Source: Flavobacterium selenitireducens (GTDB taxonomy: Bacteria > Bacteroidota > Bacteroidia > Flavobacteriales > Flavobacteriaceae). From it: a stretch of 64,000 bases of DNA. Within the stretch, counting starts at the first letter, position 1, and each line of letters starts with the position of its first letter. Below are positions 52,807-60,504 of this stretch, one piece after another. The notes under the pieces were generated by a model, which searched no databases, was not told the DNA's origin, and saw only the letters and a program-made list of their open reading frames with translations. Where the stretch lies: positions 98,840-162,839 of the forward strand of contig NZ_JAAVIY010000002.1 of NCBI RefSeq assembly GCF_014748335.1, written 5' to 3'. A program made the translations under genes and the position numbers.

Positions 52807-53412
52807 TCAATTAATCACGTTCATCACCCGCTCCATCTCCAAATTCCTCCCGTCCAAAACATCCTTAGCCGTAGGCCAAATCTCAATGTCCGGCATAATG
52901 CCGCGGTCTTTGATGGGGTTTTCGACGCTCATCCAGTAATCCCATTGGGGTGTTGCCACTTCGACGCCTGAGTTGGGCAAGACCGAGACGACGAAAAAGC
53001 CGCTCGTGTTGCCCAGGTAGCCGCCTCCGGTTTCGCGACCGATGAACGTCGCGCGCTTGTTGTTGTGGGCGATCGCGGCGAATTCGGAAGTGACGGAAAA
53101 ACTGTAGCCGTCAATCAGGATATAGACGTTGCCCTGAAAGGCGTCCTTGTTGGGTTTTTGCCATTTTAGCGGCTTGCCTTTGCGGAACACAAACCCGCCC
53201 GAGCCATCGGCGTGGACGAACAACTTGCGGTAAATCGGGAAGATGCCCGGAATCCAAACGATGTTTTCCTCAAAACTAAAGCGCCTCTTTTGGGCGACCT
53301 TGATGCGTTCATAATAGCGATAGCGGTCCTTGGCGAGATAAGAGTAAAGCAGGTTGCCGTAAACGTCGGTTCCGTCCGCTGCGATGCTATTCTCGCAAAC
53401 GTTGCGCGATCA
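52807..53412 (-). pseudogene. S41-family protease remnant, N-terminal part lost
   Basis: About 200 codons stay open from a stop near 53412 down to 52807. They encode the C-terminal half of a Bacteroidota S41 (C-terminal-processing-like) peptidase: DGTDVYGNLLYSYLAKDRYRYYERIKV, then GNVYILIDGYSFSVTSEFAAIA with the catalytic-type Ser, RATFIGRETGGGYLGNTSG, and a PDIEI ending. The PDZ and first half of the protease are absent and no ATG starts the frame (a TTG at 53223 is not convincing). An intact homologue would be about 400-500 residues. It lies at the right edge of the restriction-modification island, so deletion during island insertion is possible. Confidence 0.75.
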
Positions 53413-53489
53413 GGGGATCGATTTGTTCGACTTTAACAAAAAAGGCGTAAAAACTGTAGCGGTTTTTCATTGACAGAGGCGAACTTTGC

Positions 53490-53522
53490 AGACCTAACAG
53501 ATTTTAAAAATCTGTTAGGTCT
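53490..53522. repeat. CAGACCTAACA hairpin, copy 2
   Basis: A nearly perfect 33-base palindrome with arms of 16 bases and almost no loop; same family as 32774-32808. Confidence 0.85.
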
Positions 53523-53613
53523 TACAACTCCAAAGCCGATTTCAAGAAAAAGGGAGCGCCCCCGCACAAAACGACGATCGGCGAAAGTCGCACGCGCCGA
53601 ACTGCAACCAGAA

Positions 53614-53913
53614 TCACATCTCCAAATCCTTACCCGCCGCATAAAAATTCACCCAAAAAAACTCGCTCTCCTTCAACCCCAGTTCAATAAAAGTGGTCTT
53701 GAGAACGGCCTCTCGCTTCTCCGAGTAAGCGCCCGCGCCCTTAAGGAACTCCACAAAGTGATCGAAATTGTCAAAGCGGAAACTCAGCTTTTGGTTCAAT
53801 GAATACGGCGTGATCTTAAAGTCAAAATCGTAGCCCGGTTTCGTGTGTTCGGTAATTTCGTGAAAACCTTCGGCCATTAGCGCGTCGAGAATTTCTTTGT
53901 ATTTATCTGTCAT
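53614..53913 (-). CDS. Small protein of unknown function
   Basis: This 99-residue, probably cytoplasmic protein has its ATG at 53913. The chain begins with a helix DKYKEILDALMAEGFHE and contains alternating charged strands, for example YDFDFKITPYSLNQKLSFRFDNFDHFVEF. I do not recognise it. Three copies of an eight-base repeat lie 14 bases upstream of the start, where they could alter expression if their number varies. Confidence 0.65.
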   Translation of the reverse strand: MTDKYKEILDALMAEGFHEITEHTKPGYDFDFKITPYSLNQKLSFRFDNFDHFVEFLKGAGAYSEKREAVLKTTFIELGLKESEFFWVNFYAAGKDLEM

Positions 53914-53926
53914 GGTGTTTTTTTTA

Positions 53927-53950
53927 GAGTGACTGAGTGACTGAGTGACT
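53927..53950. repeat. Three tandem copies of GAGTGACT
   Basis: Perfect eight-base microsatellite directly upstream of the 53913 start codon. Confidence 0.85.
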
Positions 53951-54055
53951 GGTTTGTAACATAATGTATCGGGCTTCACTACTTTACCACTTCAGCTCAA
54001 GTTAAAAATTTCCAATCGACAACTTTCACAAATATCTGCTAAAACAAATTTACGG

Positions 54056-54070
54056 GACATGATAAATGTC
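54056..54070. promoter_or_regulatory. Inverted repeat GACAT-5-ATGTC with downstream -7 box
   Basis: A symmetric 15-base site sits 25 bases upstream of a TAACTTTG box (54095-54102) that precedes the gene at 54127. The position suits an activator or repressor of the Crp/Fnr kind; no TTG at the -33 distance is seen, which would fit activator dependence. Confidence 0.4.
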
Positions 54071-54126
54071 ATAAACCTGCCGGTAACGTGCGCCTAACTT
54101 TGTCTTGTAATTAAAACCACAACGTC

Positions 54127-54411
54127 ATGAGCACCTATGATAAATATTACGAAAAATTCGAAAGCAGCTTCTTTGCAAGCATCACGGTAGGTATTTTGGT
54201 TTCAAGCATTCTCGGCGGAATCGCCGCCATGGCCGTCCTGATGAACGGAACCGCACCGATCCAGATGATCCAGCTTTTCGTGGTAGTCGTAGCCGCAATG
54301 GGCTTCAACGGCAGCATCCTCGGGCAGCAAACGCCACGCACAATCTACAATTTCCTCATCGGAAGCCTCGCTGTCAACACCTTGATCGCCATCGTAAACT
54401 TTGCCTTGTGA
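54127..54411 (+). CDS. Small integral membrane protein
   Basis: This 94-residue protein begins MSTYDKYYEKFESSFF and then has three hydrophobic helices (about 17-39, 46-63, 74-92) with a short GQQTPRTIYN loop. This is a conserved-looking flavobacterial family without known role. A -7 box TAACTTTG at 54095-54102 and an inverted repeat at 54056-54070 lie upstream. A terminator follows the stop, so it is a single-gene transcript. Confidence 0.75.
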   Translation: MSTYDKYYEKFESSFFASITVGILVSSILGGIAAMAVLMNGTAPIQMIQLFVVVVAAMGFNGSILGQQTPRTIYNFLIGSLAVNTLIAIVNFAL

Positions 54412-54434
54412 TCGAGACAAAACATGTTATTGTG

Positions 54435-54470
54435 AAATCCCGGCCTGGCAAATCCTGATCGGGATTTTTT
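54435..54470 (+). terminator. Terminator after the small membrane protein gene
   Basis: Stem AAATCCCG (54435-54442) with CGGGATTT (54460-54467), 17-base loop, T run. Confidence 0.75.
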
Positions 54471-54480
54471 ATAGGAGCTT

Positions 54481-54616
54481 CTCCCGCTGTCCGCTACTAG
54501 CTTTCTTGCAAAAAGCGGTTTTCTTCGGGGCGCGCGTGGCTCCTGCGGTCGCCCGCGCGCCCCAGGAAAACTTCGCTTTTTCCGGCAAAAGGCTAGCTGC
54601 TTCCATCGGGGCTAGG
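54481..54616 (-). repeat. TAGCCCCGAT...GCGGACAGCGGGA element, copy 3
   Basis: In reverse orientation it reads TAGCCCCGATGGAAGC at one end and TAGCGGACAGCGGGAG at the other. A long GC-rich hairpin surrounds the core at 54538-54553. Confidence 0.8.
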
Positions 54617-54815
54617 CAATTGTGTATGTTTCGCTATTAGGGTGGAATTCGGGCGTGCTATAGGATTTAACAATATTTCCAGTTTTTCTGTACTTCCAAT
54701 TTCCACAAATTTTGTAGGATCGCAACTAGCCCTTTCCCCAAAGTGAAGTTCGCATTTTTACCAACACCGTCAATACAGGAAAAACGGACACTTTGTTAAT
54801 TTCTCTCAGTCCTAA

Positions 54816-54847
54816 AACAAAAAAATCCCGACCAATCGATCGGGATT
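54816..54847 (-). terminator. Terminator of the M13 peptidase gene
   Basis: AATCCCGA/TCGGGATT stem (54824-54831, 54840-54847) with an A-rich flank that becomes a T run on the minus strand. Confidence 0.85.
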
Positions 54848-54876
54848 CTTAATGAGCTTATTCAAACAACGGCTGA

Positions 54877-56919
54877 TTACCAGATTTTAACGCGTTTCTC
54901 CGGTGCCAAATACAAACTGTCGCCTGCCTTTACATTGAACGCTTCGTAGAATTCGGGAATGTTTCTCACAATTCCGTTCACGCGAAAATGAGCCGGCGAG
55001 TGAGGATCGGAAGCAACCTGGTTGCGCAGTGATTCCTCTCTTGATTTTTCAAGCCAGGACTGTGCGTATCCAATGAAAAAGCGCTGTTCTCCGGTATAAC
55101 CGTCCATTTTCTTAGAAGGCTTTCCGTTAAGGCTGAGTTTGTAAGCGCGGTAAGCGATCGTCACGCCTCCAAGGTCGCCAATGTTTTCTCCAAGTGTAAA
55201 CGCCCCGTTGACTTTTAAGTCAGGGAACACGTTGAACTCGTTGTATTGGCTTACCAAAGCGCCCGTTCTTTCCTTGAATGCGGCGTGGTCTTTTTCCGTC
55301 CACCAGTTGCGCAATACGCCATCGCCGTCGAAGGAGCTTCCCTGGTCGTCGAAACCGTGTCCGATCTCGTGCCCGATCACAGCGCCAATCGAGCCGTAGT
55401 TCGTCGCGTCGTCAGCATTCAAATCGAAGAATGGCGGTTGCAGGATCGCAGCCGGGAATACGATTTCGTTCAACGAAGGATTGTAGTAAGCGTTTACCGT
55501 TTGAGGAGTCATGCCCCATTCGCTGCGGTCCACTTTCTTACCCAACTTCGCGATTTGTCGGTTGTATTCGAATTCTGTAGAACGTTGCATGTTCCCAAAA
55601 AGATCGCCTTTTACCACTTTCAATGCCGAATAATCTTTCCATTTGTCAGGATAACCAACTTTAGGCGTGAACTTAGACAATTTGTCAAGTGCTTGTTTTT
55701 TGGTTTCGGGCGTCATCCAGGTCAATTCCTTGATGCTTACTTCGTAGGCTTTCAAAAGGTTTTGTACCAATTCTTCCATGCGCTTTTTTGCCTCCGGAGA
55801 AAAATGGTTTTTCACGTAAACTTCACCCACGATTTCACCTAGGTTGTTGTTTACCGCACCGACGCCACGACGCCACTGCTCGCGTTGTTTCTCGGTTCCG
55901 TAAAGGGTTTTACCGTAAAAGTTGAAATTTTCCGTGTCGATATCGGCAGTCAAAACCGTAGCCGAATCGTGAATAGCGTTCCATTTAAGCCAAGTCTTCC
56001 AGGTGTCCAAAGGTGTCGATTTGACGATACCGTCGATCGCTCTCATAAACTCGACCTGAGGGAAAATAATGGTTTTTTGGCCTTTGATCTTCGCGTTGTC
56101 AAGCATAGCCGTAAAATTGAAGTTCGGCATGATCGTTTTCAGGTTCGCGATTTCTTGTGGATTATACATCTTGGTGACATCGCGCGTCAACTCCTTAGAC
56201 AGGTGTTTGGATGCGATTGCCGTTTCAAGGGCCATGATTTTCTTGGCATTTTCATCCGCCTTCGTGTCGCCGATAAACTTCAGCATAGCAGCAATGTGGG
56301 CTACATATTTGGTTCGGATGGCTTGGGATTTGGCGTCCGTAAGGAAATAATATTCGCGCTCCGGAAGCCCGATCCCGCTTTGCCAGGTATATAGCATGTA
56401 TTTCGTAGGATCCTTGAAATCTTCGGTCACGCCAACTGCGAAAGGAACCGTTCCGCCTTCCGCATTCGCTTTCCCGAAATAAGCGGCCAATTCGTCGTAG
56501 TTTTTGATCGCGTCGATGGCATCCAATTCCGGTTTCAACGGAGAAATCCCTTTGGAATCGCGGGTTTTCTGATCCATATAGGAATTGTAGAAATCCCCGA
56601 TCTTTTGTTCGTTCGACCCGTCGTCGAATTTTCCTTTAGACGATGCCTCGATGATTTTCTTTACGTTCTCCTGAGCCTCGTCGTCGAGAATTGCAGAAAC
56701 GCCGTAAGCCGCCTTATCTGCCGGGATAGAAGTCTTCTTTACCCAAGCGCCGTTCACGAAAGCGTCGAAGTTGTCGCCAGGTTTTACGAGCGTATCCATA
56801 TTTTTAAGAATAATGCCCGAGGTCAATTCCTCTTGTTTCTTGTCGCTTTGGCAAGAGGCCAATGCGAACAACGCAGCTCCGGCGATCAACGGGATGCGGA
56901 TCAATGTTTTGTTGGTCAT
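54877..56919 (-). CDS. M13-family metallopeptidase (neprilysin/PepO-like) lipoprotein
   Basis: This 680-residue zinc endopeptidase has a signal peptide with lipobox LFALASC (Cys23), so it is membrane-anchored. The catalytic domain has NAYYNPSLNEIVFPAAIL, the zinc motif GHEIGHGFDDQ (His-Glu-x2-His near 516-520), the third-ligand motif ENIGDLGG, and a substrate-binding VNGIVRNIPEFYEAF near the end. Length is normal for M13. It degrades peptides up to about 40 residues in the periplasm or outside. It is a single-gene transcript ending in a clear terminator. Confidence 0.94.
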   Translation of the reverse strand: MTNKTLIRIPLIAGAALFALASCQSDKKQEELTSGIILKNMDTLVKPGDNFDAFVNGAWVKKTSIPADKAAYGVSAILDDEAQENVKKIIEASSKGKFDDGSNEQKIGDFYNSYMDQKTRDSKGISPLKPELDAIDAIKNYDELAAYFGKANAEGGTVPFAVGVTEDFKDPTKYMLYTWQSGIGLPEREYYFLTDAKSQAIRTKYVAHIAAMLKFIGDTKADENAKKIMALETAIASKHLSKELTRDVTKMYNPQEIANLKTIMPNFNFTAMLDNAKIKGQKTIIFPQVEFMRAIDGIVKSTPLDTWKTWLKWNAIHDSATVLTADIDTENFNFYGKTLYGTEKQREQWRRGVGAVNNNLGEIVGEVYVKNHFSPEAKKRMEELVQNLLKAYEVSIKELTWMTPETKKQALDKLSKFTPKVGYPDKWKDYSALKVVKGDLFGNMQRSTEFEYNRQIAKLGKKVDRSEWGMTPQTVNAYYNPSLNEIVFPAAILQPPFFDLNADDATNYGSIGAVIGHEIGHGFDDQGSSFDGDGVLRNWWTEKDHAAFKERTGALVSQYNEFNVFPDLKVNGAFTLGENIGDLGGVTIAYRAYKLSLNGKPSKKMDGYTGEQRFFIGYAQSWLEKSREESLRNQVASDPHSPAHFRVNGIVRNIPEFYEAFNVKAGDSLYLAPEKRVKIW

Positions 56920-57126
56920 AATATTTTGGTTAATGATGAATGCAAAGAAGTCAAAAGTAACGATTTGAAACAGCGATAAGTAAGTAGTTGCCGGGATTTG
57001 TTACAAAAGATTGAAAAAATGCAGTGGCAATCGGTTGCCACAACATTTTCGGAAACAAAATAAACCAATGCTAATCAGCAGATTATATTTTTTCTATATT
57101 TAGGCAAACTTTAAATAGAGACCGAT

Positions 57127-57330
57127 ATGAAAAAACGTTTCCTTACTCTTACGGCTTTGGCTTTGGTAGCTACCGCCACTTTTGTTTCGTGTAAAGGCAA
57201 AGAAGGTGCCGCCGACGGTACGTCCGCCGATACCACTATGGTAGACACCACAACGCCTCCGCCAGCTGAAGCTGCGCCTATCGACACGACTATGACTCCA
57301 GCCGACACTACTGCGATGCCTGCCAAATAA
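57127..57330 (+). CDS. Small Thr/Asp/Pro-rich lipoprotein
   Basis: This 67-residue lipoprotein has a signal peptide ending TFVSC (Cys22). The mature 45 residues are low-complexity: repeated DTT and ADTT units with a PPPAEAAP stretch, probably unstructured and exposed. A perfect terminator follows, which supports expression. Similar tiny repetitive lipoproteins occur across flavobacteria; role unknown. Confidence 0.75.
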   Translation: MKKRFLTLTALALVATATFVSCKGKEGAADGTSADTTMVDTTTPPPAEAAPIDTTMTPADTTAMPAK

Positions 57331-57351
57331 GACCTGGCGCATACAAAACAC

Positions 57352-57383
57352 AAATCCCTGTCCATTCGACAGGGATTTTTTTT
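57352..57383 (+). terminator. Terminator after the small lipoprotein gene
   Basis: A perfect 11-base stem (57352-57362 with 57368-57378), five-base loop and T run. Confidence 0.92.
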
Positions 57384-57393
57384 GTCAATTTCC

Positions 57394-57426
57394 AAACCTC
57401 AGAGGTTTTCAAAACCTTTGCGGCTT
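57394..57426. repeat. Short degenerate AACCTTTGAGGTTT-family hairpin
   Basis: Arms around AACCTCAGAGGTTTT and AAAACCTTTGCGGCTT match at about 13 of 16 positions, with a one-base loop. The long loop of the other copies is missing. Confidence 0.6.
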
Positions 57427-57445
57427 CTAAATTTCCAGAACAATA

Positions 57446-57979
57446 TTACAACGACCCTAGCAACTTCTGCAACTCCTCGTACTCGCCCGCTTTTCCAAAA
57501 TCTTCAGGACTGTAACGAATCCCTACCATTTGTTGCTTTTTACAATCGAAACTGATTTTAGCCACGCCTACGATGTTACCTTTCTGTCGAAAAACCAAAA
57601 TGTCTTTAAAAATAGGCTTGCAGGCTGTTTCTTCAACCGAATTGGTCACGTTTTTCTGTGAGAAGATTTTAGCAAGTTGCTCGTTTTTAGATTTGTCGAT
57701 CTCTTTCTTGGAGAACTCCAAAATCTCCATGTTGTTCACAAACAGCGTATCTCTCGGGTTTACCGGGACATTTCCGGTTACGATTTGCAACAGACCTTGA
57801 TCCTTGCGCGATTTTTCCTGGTTGGCATAAAGGCTGTCGACGAATCCTTGCGCAAGCTCTTTGTGATAATAGGTGACTTTATCGAAAATAAAATACGGTT
57901 GTTCGCCAGCAGGCTCGGCTTTGTCGCTTTTGCAAGAAACCGCGGCCAGGGCTGCGAAAATGATCAATATGCGTTTCAT
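57446..57979 (-). CDS. Lipoprotein of unknown function
   Basis: This 177-residue protein has a signal peptide with lipobox AAVSC (Cys16). A helical first half (YYHKELAQGFVDSLYANQEKS in part) precedes a strand-rich second half with a Cys pair (ETACKPIF and FDCKKQQ) that could form a disulfide. No family is recognised. It is preceded by the terminator of the GH3 gene on the same strand. Confidence 0.75.
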   Translation of the reverse strand: MKRILIIFAALAAVSCKSDKAEPAGEQPYFIFDKVTYYHKELAQGFVDSLYANQEKSRKDQGLLQIVTGNVPVNPRDTLFVNNMEILEFSKKEIDKSKNEQLAKIFSQKNVTNSVEETACKPIFKDILVFRQKGNIVGVAKISFDCKKQQMVGIRYSPEDFGKAGEYEELQKLLGSL

Positions 57980-58040
57980 GGGTCTGGATTTTTCCTAAAG
58001 TTAGGCATTTTGGCGCCGCCTGAAAAATCAACTGCAAATA

Positions 58041-58072
58041 AAAGACGCCCCGATAAGAGGCGCCTTTTGACA
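58041..58072 (-). terminator. Terminator of the GH3 gene
   Basis: On the minus strand GGCGCCTC pairs with GGGGCGTC (with G-T pairs), four-base loop, then TTTTA. Confidence 0.65.
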
Positions 58073-58103
58073 TTTTCAGATTTGTGCTAACCTTTATCCG
58101 AAA

Positions 58104-60320
58104 TTATTGCAATGTGAACTTCACTTTCGATTTGATGTTCGCAGACGAAGCTCCGATGATCGCCTCGAAATCTCCTGGCTCGGCTACCCAATCGTGTTTT
58201 TTGTCGTCGAAAAAGCTCAATGCGGACTTGTCTATCGTGATCGAAACATTCTTGGTTTCCCCAGCTTTCAACGTCACTTTTTCAAAACCTTTGAGTTCCT
58301 TTACAGGACGCGGCAACGACGATTTCAAATCCGAGATATAAAGTTGTACGATTTCGGATCCTTCGCGTTTTCCGGTGTTTTTAACGGCAACCGTGAACGT
58401 GATCTTGTCGGATGCGGCCATCGATTTTTTGTCGGCCGTAACTTTCCCGTACTCGAATGTAGTGTAGCTCAGTCCGTGTCCGAAAGGAAACAACGGCTTG
58501 ATTTTGCTCTTGTCGTGATGACGATATCCTACAAAAAGGCCTTCGCTGTAATTGACCGTTTTTCCGCCGGGAAATTCGCCAATGGAATGAGCCGAATTGT
58601 CCGACAGTTTTACCGGAAATGAAAACGTGATTTTCCCTGACGGATTCACGTCTCCAACCAGGACGTCGGCCAGAGCGTTACCGCCTTCCGATCCCAAAAA
58701 CCAACCTTGCACTACCGACGGTACTTCGTTGATCCAAGGCATGGCCACGGCGTTCCCCGAAATATTCACGAATACAAGGTTCTTGTTGACTTTAACCAAT
58801 TCTTTGATGAGGTTGTCCTGATTGTACGGCAATTCCAACCCTTTGCGGTCGTTGCCTTCGGAATCCTGAAAGTCTGACTTGTTGAGTCCTCCGAAAACGA
58901 TCACGACATCTGCAGATCTGGCCACGTTTTTAGCCTCGGCGAGCAATTCCGCCGCGGAGCGTTTTTCTTCAAGGTTTTGTCCGGTGACCACGCCGTTGTA
59001 ATTGCCGCTCGCATCGCCTACGTAACCGCGGGCATACACGACATCTGCTTCTTTTCCGACGCGTTTTTTGAGTCCGTCAAGCGGTGATATCTCATATTTT
59101 GCTTTCAGCGACGAACTTCCGCCACCCACGGTCATCATCTTGATGGCATTTTCCCCAATCACGGCGATCCGTTTGGTTTTCTTCAAATCGACCGGCAAAA
59201 CGCTGCGGTCGTTCTTGAGCAAAACGATGCCTTCCTGGGCGATCTTTCGACCGGCCAACCCGTGTTCTTCCGATCCGAAAGAGCCGAACGGACGATTTTT
59301 GTCCATCGTCGTCAGGAAGGAAAGGCGCAAAACACGGCGTACTTTTTCGTCCAGCTCTTTGGTTCCGAACTCTCCCTTTTCGATAAGCGCTTTGTAAGGC
59401 TTTGCGAGGTAATAGCCGTCGTAAGCGTTCGATTTTCCCCAAGCCAGTCCGTCGGTCCAGCTACCGAATTCCATATCGAGTCCGTTCGTGATGGCTTGTT
59501 TGGTATCGTGCACGCCTCCCCAGTCTGAAATCACGACGCCTTTGAAGCCCCACTCACCGCGGAGTACATCGTTTAAGAGATATTGATTGTGGCAAAGGTG
59601 TTGGCCTTTATATTTGTTGTAAGCACCCATGATCGCCCAGGCTTGCCCGTCGATAACGGCCGCTTTGAAAGCCGGGAGATAGATTTCGTAAAGCGTCCTG
59701 TCGTCCACGATTACGTCTACACCGTGTCGCTCGGTTTCCTGGTTGTTGAGTGCGAAGTGCTTTACGCAGGCTGCGACGCCGTTAGACTGTACGCCTTTCA
59801 CGTAAGGAACGACCATTTGCCCTGACAAAAACGGATCCTCGCCCATATATTCGAAATTACGTCCATTTAAAGGGGTACGGTAAATGTTGACGCCCGGCCC
59901 GAGCAAGACATTTTTGTTGCGAAAACGCGCTTCTTCACCAATGGATTTTCCGTATAAAGACGATAAATCGCGGTTCCAGGTAGCGGCCAGGGCCGTCAAA
60001 GCGGGGAATGCAATACACGAATCATTTGTCCAACCGGCTTGGTCCCATTCGTCCCACTTTACTTCGGAACGAATGCCGTGAGGGCCGTCAGTCATCCAGT
60101 TTTCCGGAATGCCCAAACGTGCCACACCTGGAGAAGAAAATTTCGACTGGGCGTGGATGATCGCAATTTTCTCGTCGAGCGTCATGCGTTTCAATGCATC
60201 TTCCACACGCGCATCGATAGGTTTTGTGTCGTCTAGATAAAGCGGTTTTTGGTTTTGCGCGGACAGATCCTGAAACACGAAAAGTGCAAAAAATCCGACC
60301 CTAATAAGTTGTTTAATCAT
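58104..60320 (-). CDS. bglX: GH3 beta-glucosidase-type glycoside hydrolase
   Basis: This 738-residue exported enzyme (signal peptide 1-21, ending LSAQ) releases sugars from beta-linked saccharides. The (beta/alpha)8 domain has LGPGVNIYRTPLNGRNFEYMGEDP, KHFALNNQE and the nucleophile Asp in VISDWGG (near 264). The second domain has EGIVLLKND, and a fibronectin III-like domain ends the chain (LYISDLKSSLPRPVKELKGFEKV in part). Length fits BglX-type enzymes. The gene for a TPR/membrane regulator lies about 185 bases upstream in the same direction and may control it. Confidence 0.94.
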   Translation of the reverse strand: MIKQLIRVGFFALFVFQDLSAQNQKPLYLDDTKPIDARVEDALKRMTLDEKIAIIHAQSKFSSPGVARLGIPENWMTDGPHGIRSEVKWDEWDQAGWTNDSCIAFPALTALAATWNRDLSSLYGKSIGEEARFRNKNVLLGPGVNIYRTPLNGRNFEYMGEDPFLSGQMVVPYVKGVQSNGVAACVKHFALNNQETERHGVDVIVDDRTLYEIYLPAFKAAVIDGQAWAIMGAYNKYKGQHLCHNQYLLNDVLRGEWGFKGVVISDWGGVHDTKQAITNGLDMEFGSWTDGLAWGKSNAYDGYYLAKPYKALIEKGEFGTKELDEKVRRVLRLSFLTTMDKNRPFGSFGSEEHGLAGRKIAQEGIVLLKNDRSVLPVDLKKTKRIAVIGENAIKMMTVGGGSSSLKAKYEISPLDGLKKRVGKEADVVYARGYVGDASGNYNGVVTGQNLEEKRSAAELLAEAKNVARSADVVIVFGGLNKSDFQDSEGNDRKGLELPYNQDNLIKELVKVNKNLVFVNISGNAVAMPWINEVPSVVQGWFLGSEGGNALADVLVGDVNPSGKITFSFPVKLSDNSAHSIGEFPGGKTVNYSEGLFVGYRHHDKSKIKPLFPFGHGLSYTTFEYGKVTADKKSMAASDKITFTVAVKNTGKREGSEIVQLYISDLKSSLPRPVKELKGFEKVTLKAGETKNVSITIDKSALSFFDDKKHDWVAEPGDFEAIIGASSANIKSKVKFTLQ

Positions 60321-60504
60321 AGTATTGAGTGTTTTTTGGCTCGTAAAAAGAGAGGTTCAATTTACAACTGTAAAACTATAACGATATAGTGGACGTTTGA
60401 AGTTGTAATTAAAAAAAGTAGTAGTGCAGAATAAGTACGTTGTTGATAACAAAGAACTTAAAAATTGAGAAAGGTGCAAAAAAGTAGTGCGTTTTTTCCC
60501 GATG

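Larger units (their letters stand above)
54412..54876. other. Intergenic region with terminators and repeat copy 3
   Basis: No gene is seen in 465 bases. Contents are the terminator at 54435-54470, the repeat at 54481-54616, about 200 unremarkable bases, and the minus-strand terminator of the M13 peptidase gene. Confidence 0.7.

Noticed and set aside
53223..53223. TTG at 53223 as a true start of a 138-residue S41 protein
   Set aside because: Protease sequence continues upstream of it in frame, so it is an internal codon of a truncated gene.
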